DNA from: Enterobacter kobei
Lineage (GTDB): Bacteria; Pseudomonadota; Gammaproteobacteria; Enterobacterales; Enterobacteriaceae
Direction of reading: 5' to 3'
Assembly (NCBI RefSeq): GCF_018323985.1
Contig: NZ_AP024590.1
Coordinates: 1,054,001 to 1,118,000, forward strand
Length of the DNA stretch: 64,000 nucleotides
This document shows, piece after piece, positions 52,362-61,552 of this stretch (the first letter of the stretch is position 1; each line of letters begins with the position of its first letter). The position numbers and the translations under genes were made by a program. Under the pieces are notes generated by a model. That model searched no databases, was not told the DNA's origin, and was given only the letters and a program-made list of their open reading frames with translations.

Positions 52362-53556
52362 TGTTCACCCCATCGCGATCTAAAGCCTTGAGCAGCCCAC
52401 CTTTGGAAATGCTGCCCATATACTGTTGCTCATCACCCACTACCGGTACGGCGCAGGGCGCCTGACCGACATGGGAGAGCAGTTCGCTGAGCGGCGTTTC
52501 GGCGTCCACCGCAGCGGGGGAGTCCAGTAACGCCGCATCGATACCCAGGTTCTGGCTTAACGCCGATTTCAGGGAATCGATCGAGACAATGCCGACAAAT
52601 TTATTTCCGCGCTCAATGACGTAACCGTAATCACGATCTTCGTCCTGCAATAATTTCAATGCCGAACGAGGACCAAAGCCTGGCGTTTTACGGATCAGGC
52701 CAGCCTGGCTACGACGGGCAATATCTTTGGCGCTGAACACCTGACTAATATCCACGCCGCGGAAGAAGGTGCGGACATAATCATTGGCCGGATTATTGAG
52801 AATTTCATCGGGCGTGCCGACCTGCACCACTTTGCCATTTTGCATAATGGCAATGCGATCGCCGATACGCATCGCTTCATCGAGATCGTGGGAAATAAAG
52901 ACAATGGTACGCTGATGTTTCGCCTGTAATTTTACCAGCTCATCCTGCATTTCCGTGCGGATAAGCGGATCGAGCGCCGAGAAGGCCTCATCCATTAATA
53001 AAATATCAGGATTAATGGCTAATGCGCGCGCCAGGCCAACACGCTGACGCATACCGCCAGAGAGTTCATCCGGATACGAATGCGCATAATTTTCCAGTCC
53101 TACCTGACGCAACGCGTCCAGCGCTTTGGTCTGGCGTTCGGCTGCCGGTACGCCGGCTAATTCCATGCCAAAAGCGGTATTATCCAGCACCGTCATGTGG
53201 GGCATCAGCGCAAATGACTGAAAGACCATCGCAATCTTTTTCCTGCGCACCTCACGGAGAGCGGCATCTGATATTTTGGCGATATCTTCGCCGTCAATCA
53301 GTACCTGTCCACGGGTGGGTTCAATCAGGCGATTGAGAAGGCGAACCATGGTCGATTTACCTGATCCAGATAACCCCATGATGACGAAAATCTCGCCTTC
53401 TTCAATGGCCAGACTGGCGTCAATGACACCAAGCGATAGCCCTGTTTTTTCCAGTATCTGTTCTTTCGAAAATCCTTTTTCGATATATTTGAAAGCTCGC
53501 TGTGGATGCTCACCAAATATTTTATAGAGATTTTTGATTTCGAGTTTAATTGCCAT
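52354..53556 (-). CDS. proV: ProV, ProU ATPase
   Basis: ProV powers glycine betaine uptake. The 400 residues contain Walker A GLSGSGKSTMVRLL, signature LSGGMRQRVGLARAL, Walker B DILLMDEAFSALDP and two C-terminal CBS domains that sense ionic strength. It is the first gene of proVWX. In E. coli a downstream regulatory element inside proV mediates H-NS repression; this cannot be verified by eye here. Confidence 0.97.
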   Translation of the reverse strand: MAIKLEIKNLYKIFGEHPQRAFKYIEKGFSKEQILEKTGLSLGVIDASLAIEEGEIFVIMGLSGSGKSTMVRLLNRLIEPTRGQVLIDGEDIAKISDAALREVRRKKIAMVFQSFALMPHMTVLDNTAFGMELAGVPAAERQTKALDALRQVGLENYAHSYPDELSGGMRQRVGLARALAINPDILLMDEAFSALDPLIRTEMQDELVKLQAKHQRTIVFISHDLDEAMRIGDRIAIMQNGKVVQVGTPDEILNNPANDYVRTFFRGVDISQVFSAKDIARRSQAGLIRKTPGFGPRSALKLLQDEDRDYGYVIERGNKFVGIVSIDSLKSALSQNLGIDAALLDSPAAVDAETPLSELLSHVGQAPCAVPVVGDEQQYMGSISKGGLLKALDRDGVNNG

Positions 53557-53911
53557 GCAATAAATGAGTTCCCGTTATTTATTTATATCAATACAGTTCC
53601 TGATGGAAATAATGAGCGGGCTATACCCTAACATACTCAGATTCTGAGACAACCCTCAAGTGTCAACTGGCACGGAAATTGCCGAAGCTCATCTGGCGGC
53701 ATTTCCCATGATATAAGGGCTGAGAGCATGTCACAAAAAGTGATATTTTTTTCGAATGGGCAGCAGAATGGCACCTGAAAATTCGGACTACAGGTGAAAG
53801 GCATTAGCAAAAAACAGTATAGGGTATGGGTAAATAATGGTGTGATGAATTGGCTATCTGCGGGAAATATCTATCCGGGAAATATGCCACTATTTCCCGG
53901 ATAAAAGCAGA
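53557..53911 (-). promoter_or_regulatory. proU promoter region
   Basis: No gene is visible in this 355-base AT-rich gap. On the minus strand a promoter matching E. coli proU P2 occurs: -35 TTGTCT (53647-53652), 16-bp gap with CTCAGTATGT-like spacer, -10 TAGGGT (53625-53630). The region further upstream (53660-53870) has runs of A/T suited to H-NS and shows nothing else recognisable. Confidence 0.7.
53872..53903 (-). terminator. Hairpin after nrdF
   Basis: TATCCGGGAAATA-TGCCAC-TATTTCCCGGATA is a perfect 13-bp stem 8 bases beyond the nrdF stop. There is no clear U run on the minus strand, so it may be an mRNA 3' stabiliser or weak terminator. Confidence 0.6.
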
Positions 53912-54874
53912 TTAAAAATCCCAGTCTTCGTCAGTGGTTTCCACCGCTTTGCCCATTACATAAGACGAACCTGAACCGGAGAAAAAGTCATGGTTTTCAT
54001 CGCCGTTGGGGGACAGCGCCGCGAGGATCGCCGGATTCACGTCGGCCATTTCCGGCGGGAACAGCGCCTCATAGCCGAGGTTCATCAGCGCCTTGTTGGC
54101 GTTGTAACACAGGAACGCCTGCACATCCGCTTCAAGACCGGTGCCGCCGTAGAGATCGGCGGTATAAGCCAGCTCGTTGTCATAGAGATCCATCAGCAGA
54201 TCCAGCGCAAACAGCTTTAACGCCTCGCGCTGGGACTCATCCACTTTTTCCAGTCCCTTCTGATACTTATACCCAATATAATACCCGTGTACCGCTTCAT
54301 CGCGGATGATCAGACGGATAAGATCGGCGGTGTTGGTCAGCTTGCCACGGCTGGAAAAATACATCGGTAGCCAGAAGCCGGAATAAAACAGGAACGACTC
54401 CAGAAAGACGCTGGCGATTTTCTTTTTCAGCGGCGCGTCGGCGGCGTACTGTTCGAGGATCAACTGCGCTTTACGTTGCAGCGGGGCATTCTCCTCGCTC
54501 CAGGCATAGGCGGCGTCGACATCTTTGGTCTGGCACAGCGTCGAGAAAATCGAGCTGTAGGAGCGGGCGTGTACCGCCTCCATAAAGCTGACGTTCGACA
54601 GCACCGCTTCTTCATGGGGCGTCAGCGCATCGGCCATCAGCGCGGGCGCGCCCACGGTATTCTGGATGGTGTCGAGCAGCGTCAGGCCGGTGAATACGCG
54701 GATAGTCAGCTGCTGCTCGGTGTGGCTCAGCGACTGCCAGGCGGGGATGTCGTTGGACAGCGGGACTTTTTCCGGCAGCCAGAAATTGCTGGTCAGGCGG
54801 TTCCACACGTCCAGATCTTTATCATCCTGCATTTTGTTCCAGTTAACCGCACTGACGCGGGATAAACGGTTCAT
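53912..54874 (-). CDS. nrdF: NrdF, class Ib ribonucleotide reductase small subunit
   Basis: NrdF holds the dimanganese (or diiron) tyrosyl radical cofactor. The 320 residues (E. coli 319) contain metal ligands in SFMEAVHARSYSSIF and RDEAVHGYYIGYKYQ, and end DEDWDF, the C-terminal peptide that docks on NrdE. The start at 54874 gives NRLSRVSAVNWNKM after AGGAG; the frame upstream overlaps nrdE. It is 10 bases after nrdE. Confidence 0.97.
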   Translation of the reverse strand: MNRLSRVSAVNWNKMQDDKDLDVWNRLTSNFWLPEKVPLSNDIPAWQSLSHTEQQLTIRVFTGLTLLDTIQNTVGAPALMADALTPHEEAVLSNVSFMEAVHARSYSSIFSTLCQTKDVDAAYAWSEENAPLQRKAQLILEQYAADAPLKKKIASVFLESFLFYSGFWLPMYFSSRGKLTNTADLIRLIIRDEAVHGYYIGYKYQKGLEKVDESQREALKLFALDLLMDLYDNELAYTADLYGGTGLEADVQAFLCYNANKALMNLGYEALFPPEMADVNPAILAALSPNGDENHDFFSGSGSSYVMGKAVETTDEDWDF

Positions 54875-54884
54875 CCTTTTCTCC

Positions 54885-57029
54885 TTACAGCGCGCATGAC
54901 ACGCAGCCTTCAATTTCGGTGCCTTCCAGCGCCAGCTGGCGCAGGCGAATGTAATACAGCGTCTTGATGCCTTTCTTCCAGGCGTAAATCTGTGCGCGGT
55001 TAATATCCCGCGTGGTGGCGGTATCCGGGAAGAACAGCGTCAGCGACAGCCCTTGATCGACATGGCGCGTGGCGGCGGCATAGGTATCAATGATTTTTTC
55101 CGGCCCGATCTCATAAGCATCCTGATACATCGCCAGATTGTCGTTAGTCATAAAGGGAGCGGGGTAGTACACCCGCCCGGTCTTACCCTCTTTGCGGATC
55201 TCGATTTTCGACACAATCGGATGAATGCTGGAGGTGGCATGGTTGATGTAGGAGATCGATCCGGTTGGCGGTACCGCCTGCAAATTCTGGTTATAGATCC
55301 CGTGACGCATCACATCGTCCCGCAACTGCTGCCACATGGCGCGCGTCGGCAGCACAATGCCCGCGCGGGCAAACAGCGCGCGCACTTTTTCGGTTTTCGG
55401 CTGCCAGGTTTCTTCCAGATAGGGCGTGAAGTACTCGCCGCTGGCATAGCGCGAGTGTTCAAAACCGGCAAAGCGCTGGCCCCGCTCGCGGGCGATCATC
55501 ATCGAGGTGTTCAGGGCGTGCCAGGTGATGGTGTAAAAATAGAGATTGGTGAAATCAATGCCTTCTTCGCTGCCGTACAAAATGCCTTCCCGAGCCAGAT
55601 AGCCATGCAGGTTCATCTGCCCGAGGCCGATGGCGTGTGACGCGGCATTGCCGTTTTCAATCGACGGCACTGAGCGGATATGGCTCATGTCTGACACCGC
55701 CGTCAGGCCACGCACCGCGGTTTCCACCGTGCGGCCAAAATCGGGCGAGTCCATGGTATGGGCGATATTTAGCGAGCCCAGATTGCAGGAGATATCCCGA
55801 CCGGTCTGCGCGTAATCCAGGTTTTCATCATATTCCGACGCGCTGTTGACCTGCAAAATCTCCGAGCACAGATTGCTCATGTTGATGCGCCCGGCAATCG
55901 GGTTAGCGCGGTTAACCGTGTCTTCATACATGATGTACGGGTAACCGGACTCGAACTGGATCTCCGCCAGCAACTGGAAGAAATCGCGCGCGTTGATGTA
56001 CGTTTTACGAATACGATCGTCGGCCACCATCTCATGATAGTGCTCGCTGATCGCCACATCCCCGAACGGCTTGCCGTAAATACGCGCCACGTCGTAGGGC
56101 GAAAACAGCGCCATCTGCGCATTGTCTTTCGCAAGCTGGAAGGTGATATCCGGGATCACCACGCCAAGGGAAAGGGTTTTAATACGAATTTTTTCGTCAG
56201 CGTTTTCCCGTTTGGTATCCAGAAAACGCAGAATATCCGGGTGATGGGCGTGCAGATAGACCGCCCCCGCGCCCTGGCGCGCGCCAAGCTGATTGGCATA
56301 CGAGAACGCATCTTCCAGCATTTTCATCACCGGAATAACGCCGGAGGACTGGTTTTCAATACGCTTAATCGGCGCGCCCGCTTCCCGCAGGTTAGAGAGC
56401 AAAAACGCCACGCCGCCGCCGCGTTTGGAAAGTTGCAGCGCGGAATTTACCGCCCGGCCAATCGACTCCATATTGTCTTCGATACGCAGCAGGAAGCAGG
56501 AGACCAGCTCACCGCGCTGCATTTTGCCGCAGTTGAGAAAAGTCGGCGTCGCAGGCTGAAAGCGGCCAGCAAGAATTTCCTGCGTCAGCTGCTGCGCGAG
56601 TTGCTCATCACCCTGTGCCAGCGTCAGCGCTACCATCACTACCCGATCCTCAAAGTGTTCCAGATAGCGTTTGCCGTCGAAGGTTTTTAGCGTGTAGCTG
56701 GTGTAGTACTTCCAGGCCCCCAGGAAGGTCTGGAAACGAAAACCGCTGGCGTGCGCCGTCTCAAACAGGCCGATCACGAAGGCGCGATCGTAACGCGCCA
56801 GCACGCTGTCATCGTAATACCCCTCCGCCACCAGATAGTTCAGACGGGTATGCTGATCGGCGAAAGCCACGGTATTGGGCAGCACGTGGGCGTGATAGAA
56901 CGCGTCCACCGCCTGATGATCTTTTTCAAACTGGATACGGCCAGCGCTATCGTACAGATTCAGCATGGCGTTCAGCGCGTGATAGTCCGTGGAGGCCTGC
57001 ATTACGCGTTCTGCGGTTGTCGTTGCCAA
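54885..57029 (-). CDS. nrdE: NrdE, class Ib ribonucleotide reductase large subunit
   Basis: NrdE reduces ribonucleoside diphosphates using the radical from NrdF and electrons from NrdH. The 714 residues equal E. coli NrdE. Visible are the active-site Cys in GELVSCFL, the NLCSEILQVN and DISCNLGSLNI regions, and a C-terminal EGCVSCAL redox pair. It lacks the ATP-cone expected of class Ia. Its start lies 28 bases inside nrdI. Confidence 0.97.
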   Translation of the reverse strand: MATTTAERVMQASTDYHALNAMLNLYDSAGRIQFEKDHQAVDAFYHAHVLPNTVAFADQHTRLNYLVAEGYYDDSVLARYDRAFVIGLFETAHASGFRFQTFLGAWKYYTSYTLKTFDGKRYLEHFEDRVVMVALTLAQGDEQLAQQLTQEILAGRFQPATPTFLNCGKMQRGELVSCFLLRIEDNMESIGRAVNSALQLSKRGGGVAFLLSNLREAGAPIKRIENQSSGVIPVMKMLEDAFSYANQLGARQGAGAVYLHAHHPDILRFLDTKRENADEKIRIKTLSLGVVIPDITFQLAKDNAQMALFSPYDVARIYGKPFGDVAISEHYHEMVADDRIRKTYINARDFFQLLAEIQFESGYPYIMYEDTVNRANPIAGRINMSNLCSEILQVNSASEYDENLDYAQTGRDISCNLGSLNIAHTMDSPDFGRTVETAVRGLTAVSDMSHIRSVPSIENGNAASHAIGLGQMNLHGYLAREGILYGSEEGIDFTNLYFYTITWHALNTSMMIARERGQRFAGFEHSRYASGEYFTPYLEETWQPKTEKVRALFARAGIVLPTRAMWQQLRDDVMRHGIYNQNLQAVPPTGSISYINHATSSIHPIVSKIEIRKEGKTGRVYYPAPFMTNDNLAMYQDAYEIGPEKIIDTYAAATRHVDQGLSLTLFFPDTATTRDINRAQIYAWKKGIKTLYYIRLRQLALEGTEIEGCVSCAL

Positions 57030-57412
57030 AATTCGCTCACTCCTTTTCGCACATTTATGATGTCACGCGGCGTACCCATCAGCTCAAAACGGTACAGATG
57101 CGGTACGCTGCATTTCTGCGCGATGACATCCCCCGCACGGCCATAAGCCTCGCCAAAATTGCGGTTCCCGGCGGCAATCACGCCGCGGATCAACGCCCGG
57201 TTGTGCGGATCGTTTAAAAAGCGGATCACCTGACGCGGCACCGCGCCTGCGGTTCCGCCGCCGCCATAGCTCGGCACCACAAGGATATAAGGCTCGTCTA
57301 CCTGGATGCGCTCACGCTCATTAAGCGGAATACGCACCGCCGGCAGCCCCAGACGGGTGATAAAGCGGTGCGTGTTTTCCGAGCTGCTGGAGAAGTAGAC
57401 GAGGGTACTCAT
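57002..57412 (-). CDS. nrdI: NrdI, flavodoxin-like NrdF cofactor maturase
   Basis: NrdI supplies an oxidant to assemble the Mn(III)2-tyrosyl radical of NrdF. The 136 residues start MSTLVYFSSSSENTHRFI, the FMN-phosphate loop, and contain VVPSYGGGGTAGAVP and ERIQVDEPYIL. Length equals E. coli. It overlaps nrdH by 4 bases and nrdE by 28. Confidence 0.96.
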   Translation of the reverse strand: MSTLVYFSSSSENTHRFITRLGLPAVRIPLNERERIQVDEPYILVVPSYGGGGTAGAVPRQVIRFLNDPHNRALIRGVIAAGNRNFGEAYGRAGDVIAQKCSVPHLYRFELMGTPRDIINVRKGVSEFWQRQPQNA

Positions 57413-57654
57413 GCGCTGGCGACGCGGGGTTCGCAGGCCAGGCGATTGATCATGTCCGGGCGAAAGCCGGACCAGCTGGTGTCACCGGCGATCACCACCG
57501 GTAACTGGCGAAATCCCAGCGCGCGAAGTTCATCCGCGGCATCAGGCACCAGATCTACATTGACCATATCGAAGGTGACGCCACGGCTTTCCATGGCGCG
57601 TTTGGTGGCATGGCACTGCACACAGTCATTTCGAGCGTAAATAGTAATGCGCAT
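57409..57654 (-). CDS. nrdH: NrdH, glutaredoxin-like redoxin for NrdEF
   Basis: NrdH reduces NrdE with electrons from thioredoxin reductase. The 81 residues match E. coli, with the CVQC active site in RNDCVQCHATKRAME and the WSGFRPDM signature. The start at 57654 gives MRITIYARN; an upstream in-frame ATG at 57669 adds MEIRI. It is the first gene of nrdHIEF. Confidence 0.96.
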   Translation of the reverse strand: MRITIYARNDCVQCHATKRAMESRGVTFDMVNVDLVPDAADELRALGFRQLPVVIAGDTSWSGFRPDMINRLACEPRVASA

Positions 57655-57726
57655 GATTCGTATTTCCATCTAAGATAGCGATACGACGCGGAAAATCGCG
57701 TCGGGTTGTGTGTCACTTGCTTAAGG

Positions 57727-57775
57727 AAATACTAGATGTAGTTATAAAAATTATCAACCACACAATATCCAGGAA
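57727..57775 (-). promoter_or_regulatory. Candidate NrdR boxes upstream of nrdH
   Basis: On the minus strand TTCCTGGATATTGTGT (57760-57775) and ACTACATCTAGTATTT (57727-57742) partly match the NrdR consensus, with centres 33 bases apart (about three helical turns), as in paired NrdR boxes. A promoter lies among them but no Fur box is clear. Confidence 0.4.
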
Positions 57776-57836
57776 TTTTCAGGACATGGACCGCCCGCTG
57801 ATGCGCTCAGCGGGGGAGGGACTTTTTATCGCTGAA

Positions 57837-58268
57837 TTACATGCGCATAGCGATGGCAAGACGGTTAAAGGCATTCATCAGGCTCACGGCAAAGGTCAGA
57901 TCGCTGATTTCCTGCGCGCTAAAATGTTCCAGCATGGGCTGATAAACGTCATCGCCCGCGTGGGTGGTGGCGATATGCGTCAACGACTCTGCCCAGGCCA
58001 GCGCAGCTTTTTCTTTCGCACTGAAATGCGAGCTGATATGCCAGCCTGCCAGCGCATCAAGCTTGCTCTGGGGAGTGCCGGTTTTGCGCAGCGCTTTGCT
58101 GTGCATCTCCAGACAAAACGCGCAGCCGTTGATCTGCGACACGCGTAAATAAACCAGTTCCAGCAACGGTTTGTCTGTGGCGCTGCGCTCCAGCGCCTGG
58201 CTGGTCTGGACAAGGCCGTTGTAAGCCTCAGGGCTGAGTTCGGAATAGGGCTGGCGTAAATCAGTCAT
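57837..58268 (-). CDS. AhpD-like carboxymuconolactone decarboxylase family protein
   Basis: A 143-residue alkylhydroperoxidase-AhpD-core protein with the redox motif in QINGCAFCLEMHSKAL (CxxC-x3-H), probably a peroxide- or disulfide-reducing enzyme of unknown substrate. The ATG at 58268 is six bases after GGAG; the one at 58274 directly abuts it. It is transcribed divergently from a MocR regulator 88 bases away, which likely controls it. It is not present between nrdH and ygaM in E. coli K-12. Confidence 0.85.
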   Translation of the reverse strand: MTDLRQPYSELSPEAYNGLVQTSQALERSATDKPLLELVYLRVSQINGCAFCLEMHSKALRKTGTPQSKLDALAGWHISSHFSAKEKAALAWAESLTHIATTHAGDDVYQPMLEHFSAQEISDLTFAVSLMNAFNRLAIAMRM

Positions 58269-58308
58269 GGTCATCTCCTCGTTTAGATGACGAGAAGGTA
58301 GCACTATA

Positions 58309-58354
58309 ATGGTCTGCACCAGAGAGCCATATTTTAACTAAAAAAGCAGACCAT
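58309..58354. promoter_or_regulatory. Inverted-repeat operator for the MocR regulator
   Basis: ATGGTCTGC (58309-58317) and GCAGACCAT (58346-58354) form a perfect 9-bp inverted repeat with a 28-bp spacer between the divergent genes. The second arm abuts the regulator start codon, suggesting autorepression. A TATAAT overlaps the first arm. Confidence 0.65.
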
Positions 58355-58355
58355 A

Positions 58356-59702
58356 ATGAATGCCCGCTACCAGCAAATTGCCCGCTTACTGAAGACTTCT
58401 ATTGCCGCCGGTGAACTTGCGCCGGGTGCGCGGCTGCCGTCGAGCCGCACGTTCGCGCAGGAGAACGGTGTGTCGCGCGCCACCGTCGAGCACGCCTATG
58501 CCGAGCTGGTGGCGCAGGGCTGGGTGGAGCGGCGCGGGCAGGCGGGAAGTTTTGTCGCCGAGACCGTCACGCCGGGCAACGCCACGCCGTCGCCCTTTAC
58601 GGCCGAGGGCAGCGACAAGATCCCGCAGCCGTTCCAGATGGGATTACCGGCGCTGGATCTTTTCCCTCGTGCATTGTGGGCGCGATTAATGGGGCGGCGG
58701 CTGCGCACCCAGACGCGCTACGATCTCGGACCGGGAGAGGTCGCGGGGGAGTGGCTGTTGCGCCAGGCCATCGTCGATTACCTGCGTTTTTCCCGCAGTA
58801 TCGACTGCGTCCCGGAGCAGATTTTTATCACCGCCAGCTACGCCCTGTCGATGACGCTGATCCTGCGCACCCTCGCCAGTGCCGGCGATGGCATGTGGGT
58901 GGAAGATCCGGGCTTTCCGCTGATCCGCCCGGTGATCGCCCGCGAGCAGGTGACGCTGTTACCGGTGCCGGTAGATGAGAACGGTATGAATATCGACGCC
59001 GCCCGGGCATTACACCCCCATGCGCGTTTCGTGTTGCTGACGCCCGCGCACCAAAGCCCGCTCGGCGTGGCGCTGTCGTTGCCGCGCCGTCGGCAGTTGC
59101 TGGACTGGGCGGCGCACCGCGAGGCGTGGATCATCGAAGACGATTACGACAGTGAGTTTCGCTATCACGGCAAACCGCTGCCCCCGTTGAAAAGCCTCGA
59201 CGCGCCGCAGCGAGTGATCTACGCCGGGACCTTCAGTAAACCACTCTTTCCTGCGATCCGTACCGGCTGGATCGTGGTGCCCGCGCCGCATATTGAGGCA
59301 TTTCGCCAGCAGGCGGCGATGTTACCCTGCACCGTTCCCGGACTGGTACAGCTGACGCTGGCGGATTTTATCTCGCAGGGCCATTTCTGGCGGCATCTGA
59401 AAAACATGCGTCAGCAGTACGCCCGACGACGGGACTGGCTGGAAATGGCGCTCAGAAAGCAAGGTTTTGACGTGGTGGCGCAACTGGGCGGTATTCATCT
59501 GGTGATGGCGGTGGAAGGTGACGATCGTGAAATGGCGGCACGGGCAAATCAGGGCGGGCTGGCAGTACAGGCATTAAGCGCATGGCAACTGGAGGGGGAG
59601 ACCAGAAGGGGGCTCATCACCAGTTTTACTAACGTTGCGTCGGCAAACATGGCAGATCAGCTGGCAGAAAAACTACGCCGGGCAATACAAAACGCCCCAT
59701 GA
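58356..59702 (+). CDS. MocR-type regulator (GntR HTH fused to aminotransferase-like domain)
   Basis: The 448 residues have a GntR winged helix (LPSSRTFAQENGVSRATVEHA, residues about 30-60) and a fold-type I PLP domain. The PLP-binding lysine is Lys295 in AGTFSKPLFPAIRTG and a preceding IIEDDYDSEFRYHG is conserved. Such proteins bind PLP as effector or cofactor. It is divergent from the AhpD-like gene and is probably its regulator. Its target ligand is unknown; PdxR-like pyridoxal control is possible but no pdx genes are nearby. Confidence 0.88.
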   Translation: MNARYQQIARLLKTSIAAGELAPGARLPSSRTFAQENGVSRATVEHAYAELVAQGWVERRGQAGSFVAETVTPGNATPSPFTAEGSDKIPQPFQMGLPALDLFPRALWARLMGRRLRTQTRYDLGPGEVAGEWLLRQAIVDYLRFSRSIDCVPEQIFITASYALSMTLILRTLASAGDGMWVEDPGFPLIRPVIAREQVTLLPVPVDENGMNIDAARALHPHARFVLLTPAHQSPLGVALSLPRRRQLLDWAAHREAWIIEDDYDSEFRYHGKPLPPLKSLDAPQRVIYAGTFSKPLFPAIRTGWIVVPAPHIEAFRQQAAMLPCTVPGLVQLTLADFISQGHFWRHLKNMRQQYARRRDWLEMALRKQGFDVVAQLGGIHLVMAVEGDDREMAARANQGGLAVQALSAWQLEGETRRGLITSFTNVASANMADQLAEKLRRAIQNAP

Positions 59703-59718
59703 GCGTGGCTCACGGGGC
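59694..59718. terminator. Shared hairpin between the MocR gene and ygaM
   Basis: GCCCCATGAGC-GTG-GCTCACGGGGC pairs with one G-T mismatch; it overlaps the regulator stop and lies between convergent genes. It could end transcription in both directions. Confidence 0.55.
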
Positions 59719-59727
59719 ATTGACAGA

Positions 59728-60054
59728 CTAGCGACGCGTGCTCAGGAGCGCGCCGAGGAAAATCCCGACTGCTGCCGCTGCACCTACGCTGGACCATGGT
59801 TTATCTTTAACGAAAGCATCCGCGCTGCTGACCACATCACAGGCTGCCTGCTTAACGCGGGTACGGCCTTGCATTCTGGCGCGGGTTTCTTTTAACAGTG
59901 CCTGCGCTTTACGACGTGCGCCATCGGCATCGTCTTTCACATCGCTGCCCCAGGACTTCAGCACGCTTTCCAGGCTATCCGCTAAACGGCTAACATCGTC
60001 GTTAATGTCCTGAACGCCTTCATCCACTTCTCTGCGGTTCGGTCTGCTAAACAT
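59728..60054 (-). CDS. ygaM: YgaM, ElaB/YqjD-family inner-membrane ribosome-associated protein
   Basis: YgaM belongs with ElaB and YqjD, C-tail-anchored stationary-phase proteins that bind ribosomes. The 108 residues start MFSRPNRREVDEGVQD, have a helical middle and a C-terminal TM segment (VGAAAAVGIFLGALL) with GxxxG-like spacing. The ATG at 60054 is used; the frame upstream to 60081 adds nine residues. Confidence 0.92.
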   Translation of the reverse strand: MFSRPNRREVDEGVQDINDDVSRLADSLESVLKSWGSDVKDDADGARRKAQALLKETRARMQGRTRVKQAACDVVSSADAFVKDKPWSSVGAAAAVGIFLGALLSTRR

Positions 60055-60215
60055 ATGATCCTCCCTTGTTTTCGTTGTCATTATCAGTGTAGCTCACAAA
60101 ATTCGCCTTTGAAGCGGATCGCGGTAAACACCGCCCTTTATGGACTTTTCCGAAAGCACTGCCGATGCTCATTACTGTAAGGTTGCGGGGCAGTTGATGA
60201 TGACGAGGAAAAAAT

Positions 60216-60560
60216 ATGTATTTACGACCCGATGAGGTGGCACGCGTTCTTGAGAAAGCGGGATTTACGATGGATGTCGCTACGAATAAAACCTACGGTT
60301 ACCGTCGCGGCGATGATTATGTGTACGTGAATCGCGAAGCGCGAATGGGACGTACCGCGTTAATTATCCATCCCACGCTTAAAGAGCGCAGTTTGTCCCT
60401 TGCGGAACCCGCCTCGGAGATCAAAATGTGCGATCACTATCAGCATTTCCCGCTCTACCTGGGCGGCGATGCGCAGGAGCATTACGGCATTCCCCACGGC
60501 TTTAGCTCGCGGATGGCGCTGGAGCGTTTTCTGTCAGGGCTGTTTGGCGAAACGGCATAA
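60216..60560 (+). CDS. ygaC: YgaC, DUF2002 protein
   Basis: YgaC is a conserved soluble protein of unknown function, Fur-repressed in E. coli. The 114 residues match E. coli in length, with MYLRPDEVARVLEKAGF and HYGIPHGFSSRMALERFL. A GAGGAA ribosome site precedes the ATG. No obvious Fur box is seen upstream by eye. Confidence 0.92.
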   Translation: MYLRPDEVARVLEKAGFTMDVATNKTYGYRRGDDYVYVNREARMGRTALIIHPTLKERSLSLAEPASEIKMCDHYQHFPLYLGGDAQEHYGIPHGFSSRMALERFLSGLFGETA

Positions 60561-60988
60561 TGTGTTTTCTTTTAATGCTTCCAATAAACTGAAGGCTCAG
60601 GAAAATTCGGGCCTTTAAGATATTGCAGTGACCACTATCACGATTCAATGTTCACGCTGGTGGTCAGTTTTTTTTACCCTCATAGATAATAGTGCCAGTG
60701 TTATATCCCTTCATTGAAAGTCGTGCATATTTGCACCGGAGCAAAGAGCATTTCGATCTTTTTTTGTTTCATGCCCGTTAAAAGTTGAAACTGTGTGCAT
60801 TAATTTCAGCACTGGACGAGTATCTGCTGCTCGTTTTGTTAGGTCATTCATTGGTTACTTCTCAAAATAATCCCCTTCTTTTTTAAATGTGATGTAAAGC
60901 AAGTTTCGAAACGCTATTAAGCGTATTTTATTGTTTGATTTATATTTAAAAATATTCACGAGGTGAATGCGAAAGGGACTTTATATTT
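60561..60988. other. AT-rich gap before the T6SS module, with a terminator
   Basis: No gene is supported. TGACCAC (60629-60635) and GTGGTCA (60660-60666), followed by a run of T, form a terminator-like stem-loop after ygaC. From about 60680 to 60988 composition turns AT-rich and shows only scattered A/T runs, marking entry into the inserted module. Confidence 0.6.
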
Positions 60989-61552
60989 ATGACAATTAAG
61001 TTTCAACCGCTAAAGTTTTCTCCTGTAGCGTTTCCGCATATAAAAAGGAACGGTTTGCGGGTCATGCGTGCAGGAGAAATACATTTGGCTCAGCAATTAT
61101 ATGGTCGCAGTATCCATTATGAAAAAGTCTGGATCCATCACGGCAGTTTTTTGCCGTTTGACATGCAGGAAAACCACACGGCCATGACGCCGGCCGGGGA
61201 GATATGGTTTGAAGTAAGTCTATATGTTGATGATTTTTCTCAAGATACAGTATATTTGCAACATATTTTTATGCATGAACTTATGCACGTATGGCAAAAA
61301 GAGCGAGGTATGAATGTTATTATGCGAGGTCTGATTTCTGGTGTAACTGACTATCACTACAAGCTAGATAAATATCGTCTATCTGATTATTCAATGGAAC
61401 AACAAGCCAGCATTGTATCTGATTACTGGCTTTTAAAATACTACGGGTTTTCTCGTGATTCTGCTCATAATCTACTTGATTACAATCCTAAAATTCCTGC
61501 ATGTAAACTCTTATCTGAATACGAAAGAATAATGGGGAGGTTTCCAAATTGA
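60989..61552 (+). CDS. Putative zinc metallopeptidase effector (HExxH) of type VI secretion type
   Basis: The 187-residue soluble protein contains HELMHVWQKERG with His96, Glu97 and His100, a zincin active site. The preceding RAGEIHLAQQLYGRSIHYEKVWIHHG and AMTPAGEIWF resemble proteins annotated as Vgr/Rhs-associated peptidases in T6SS clusters, recognised by pattern only. The next gene overlaps it by 4 bases and encodes a lipoprotein, and an hcp follows; this layout fits an effector with a periplasmic immunity protein. Composition is AT-rich compared with ygaC and alaE, indicating horizontal gain. Substrate is unknown; peptidoglycan peptides or periplasmic proteins are plausible. Confidence 0.65.
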   Translation: MTIKFQPLKFSPVAFPHIKRNGLRVMRAGEIHLAQQLYGRSIHYEKVWIHHGSFLPFDMQENHTAMTPAGEIWFEVSLYVDDFSQDTVYLQHIFMHELMHVWQKERGMNVIMRGLISGVTDYHYKLDKYRLSDYSMEQQASIVSDYWLLKYYGFSRDSAHNLLDYNPKIPACKLLSEYERIMGRFPN

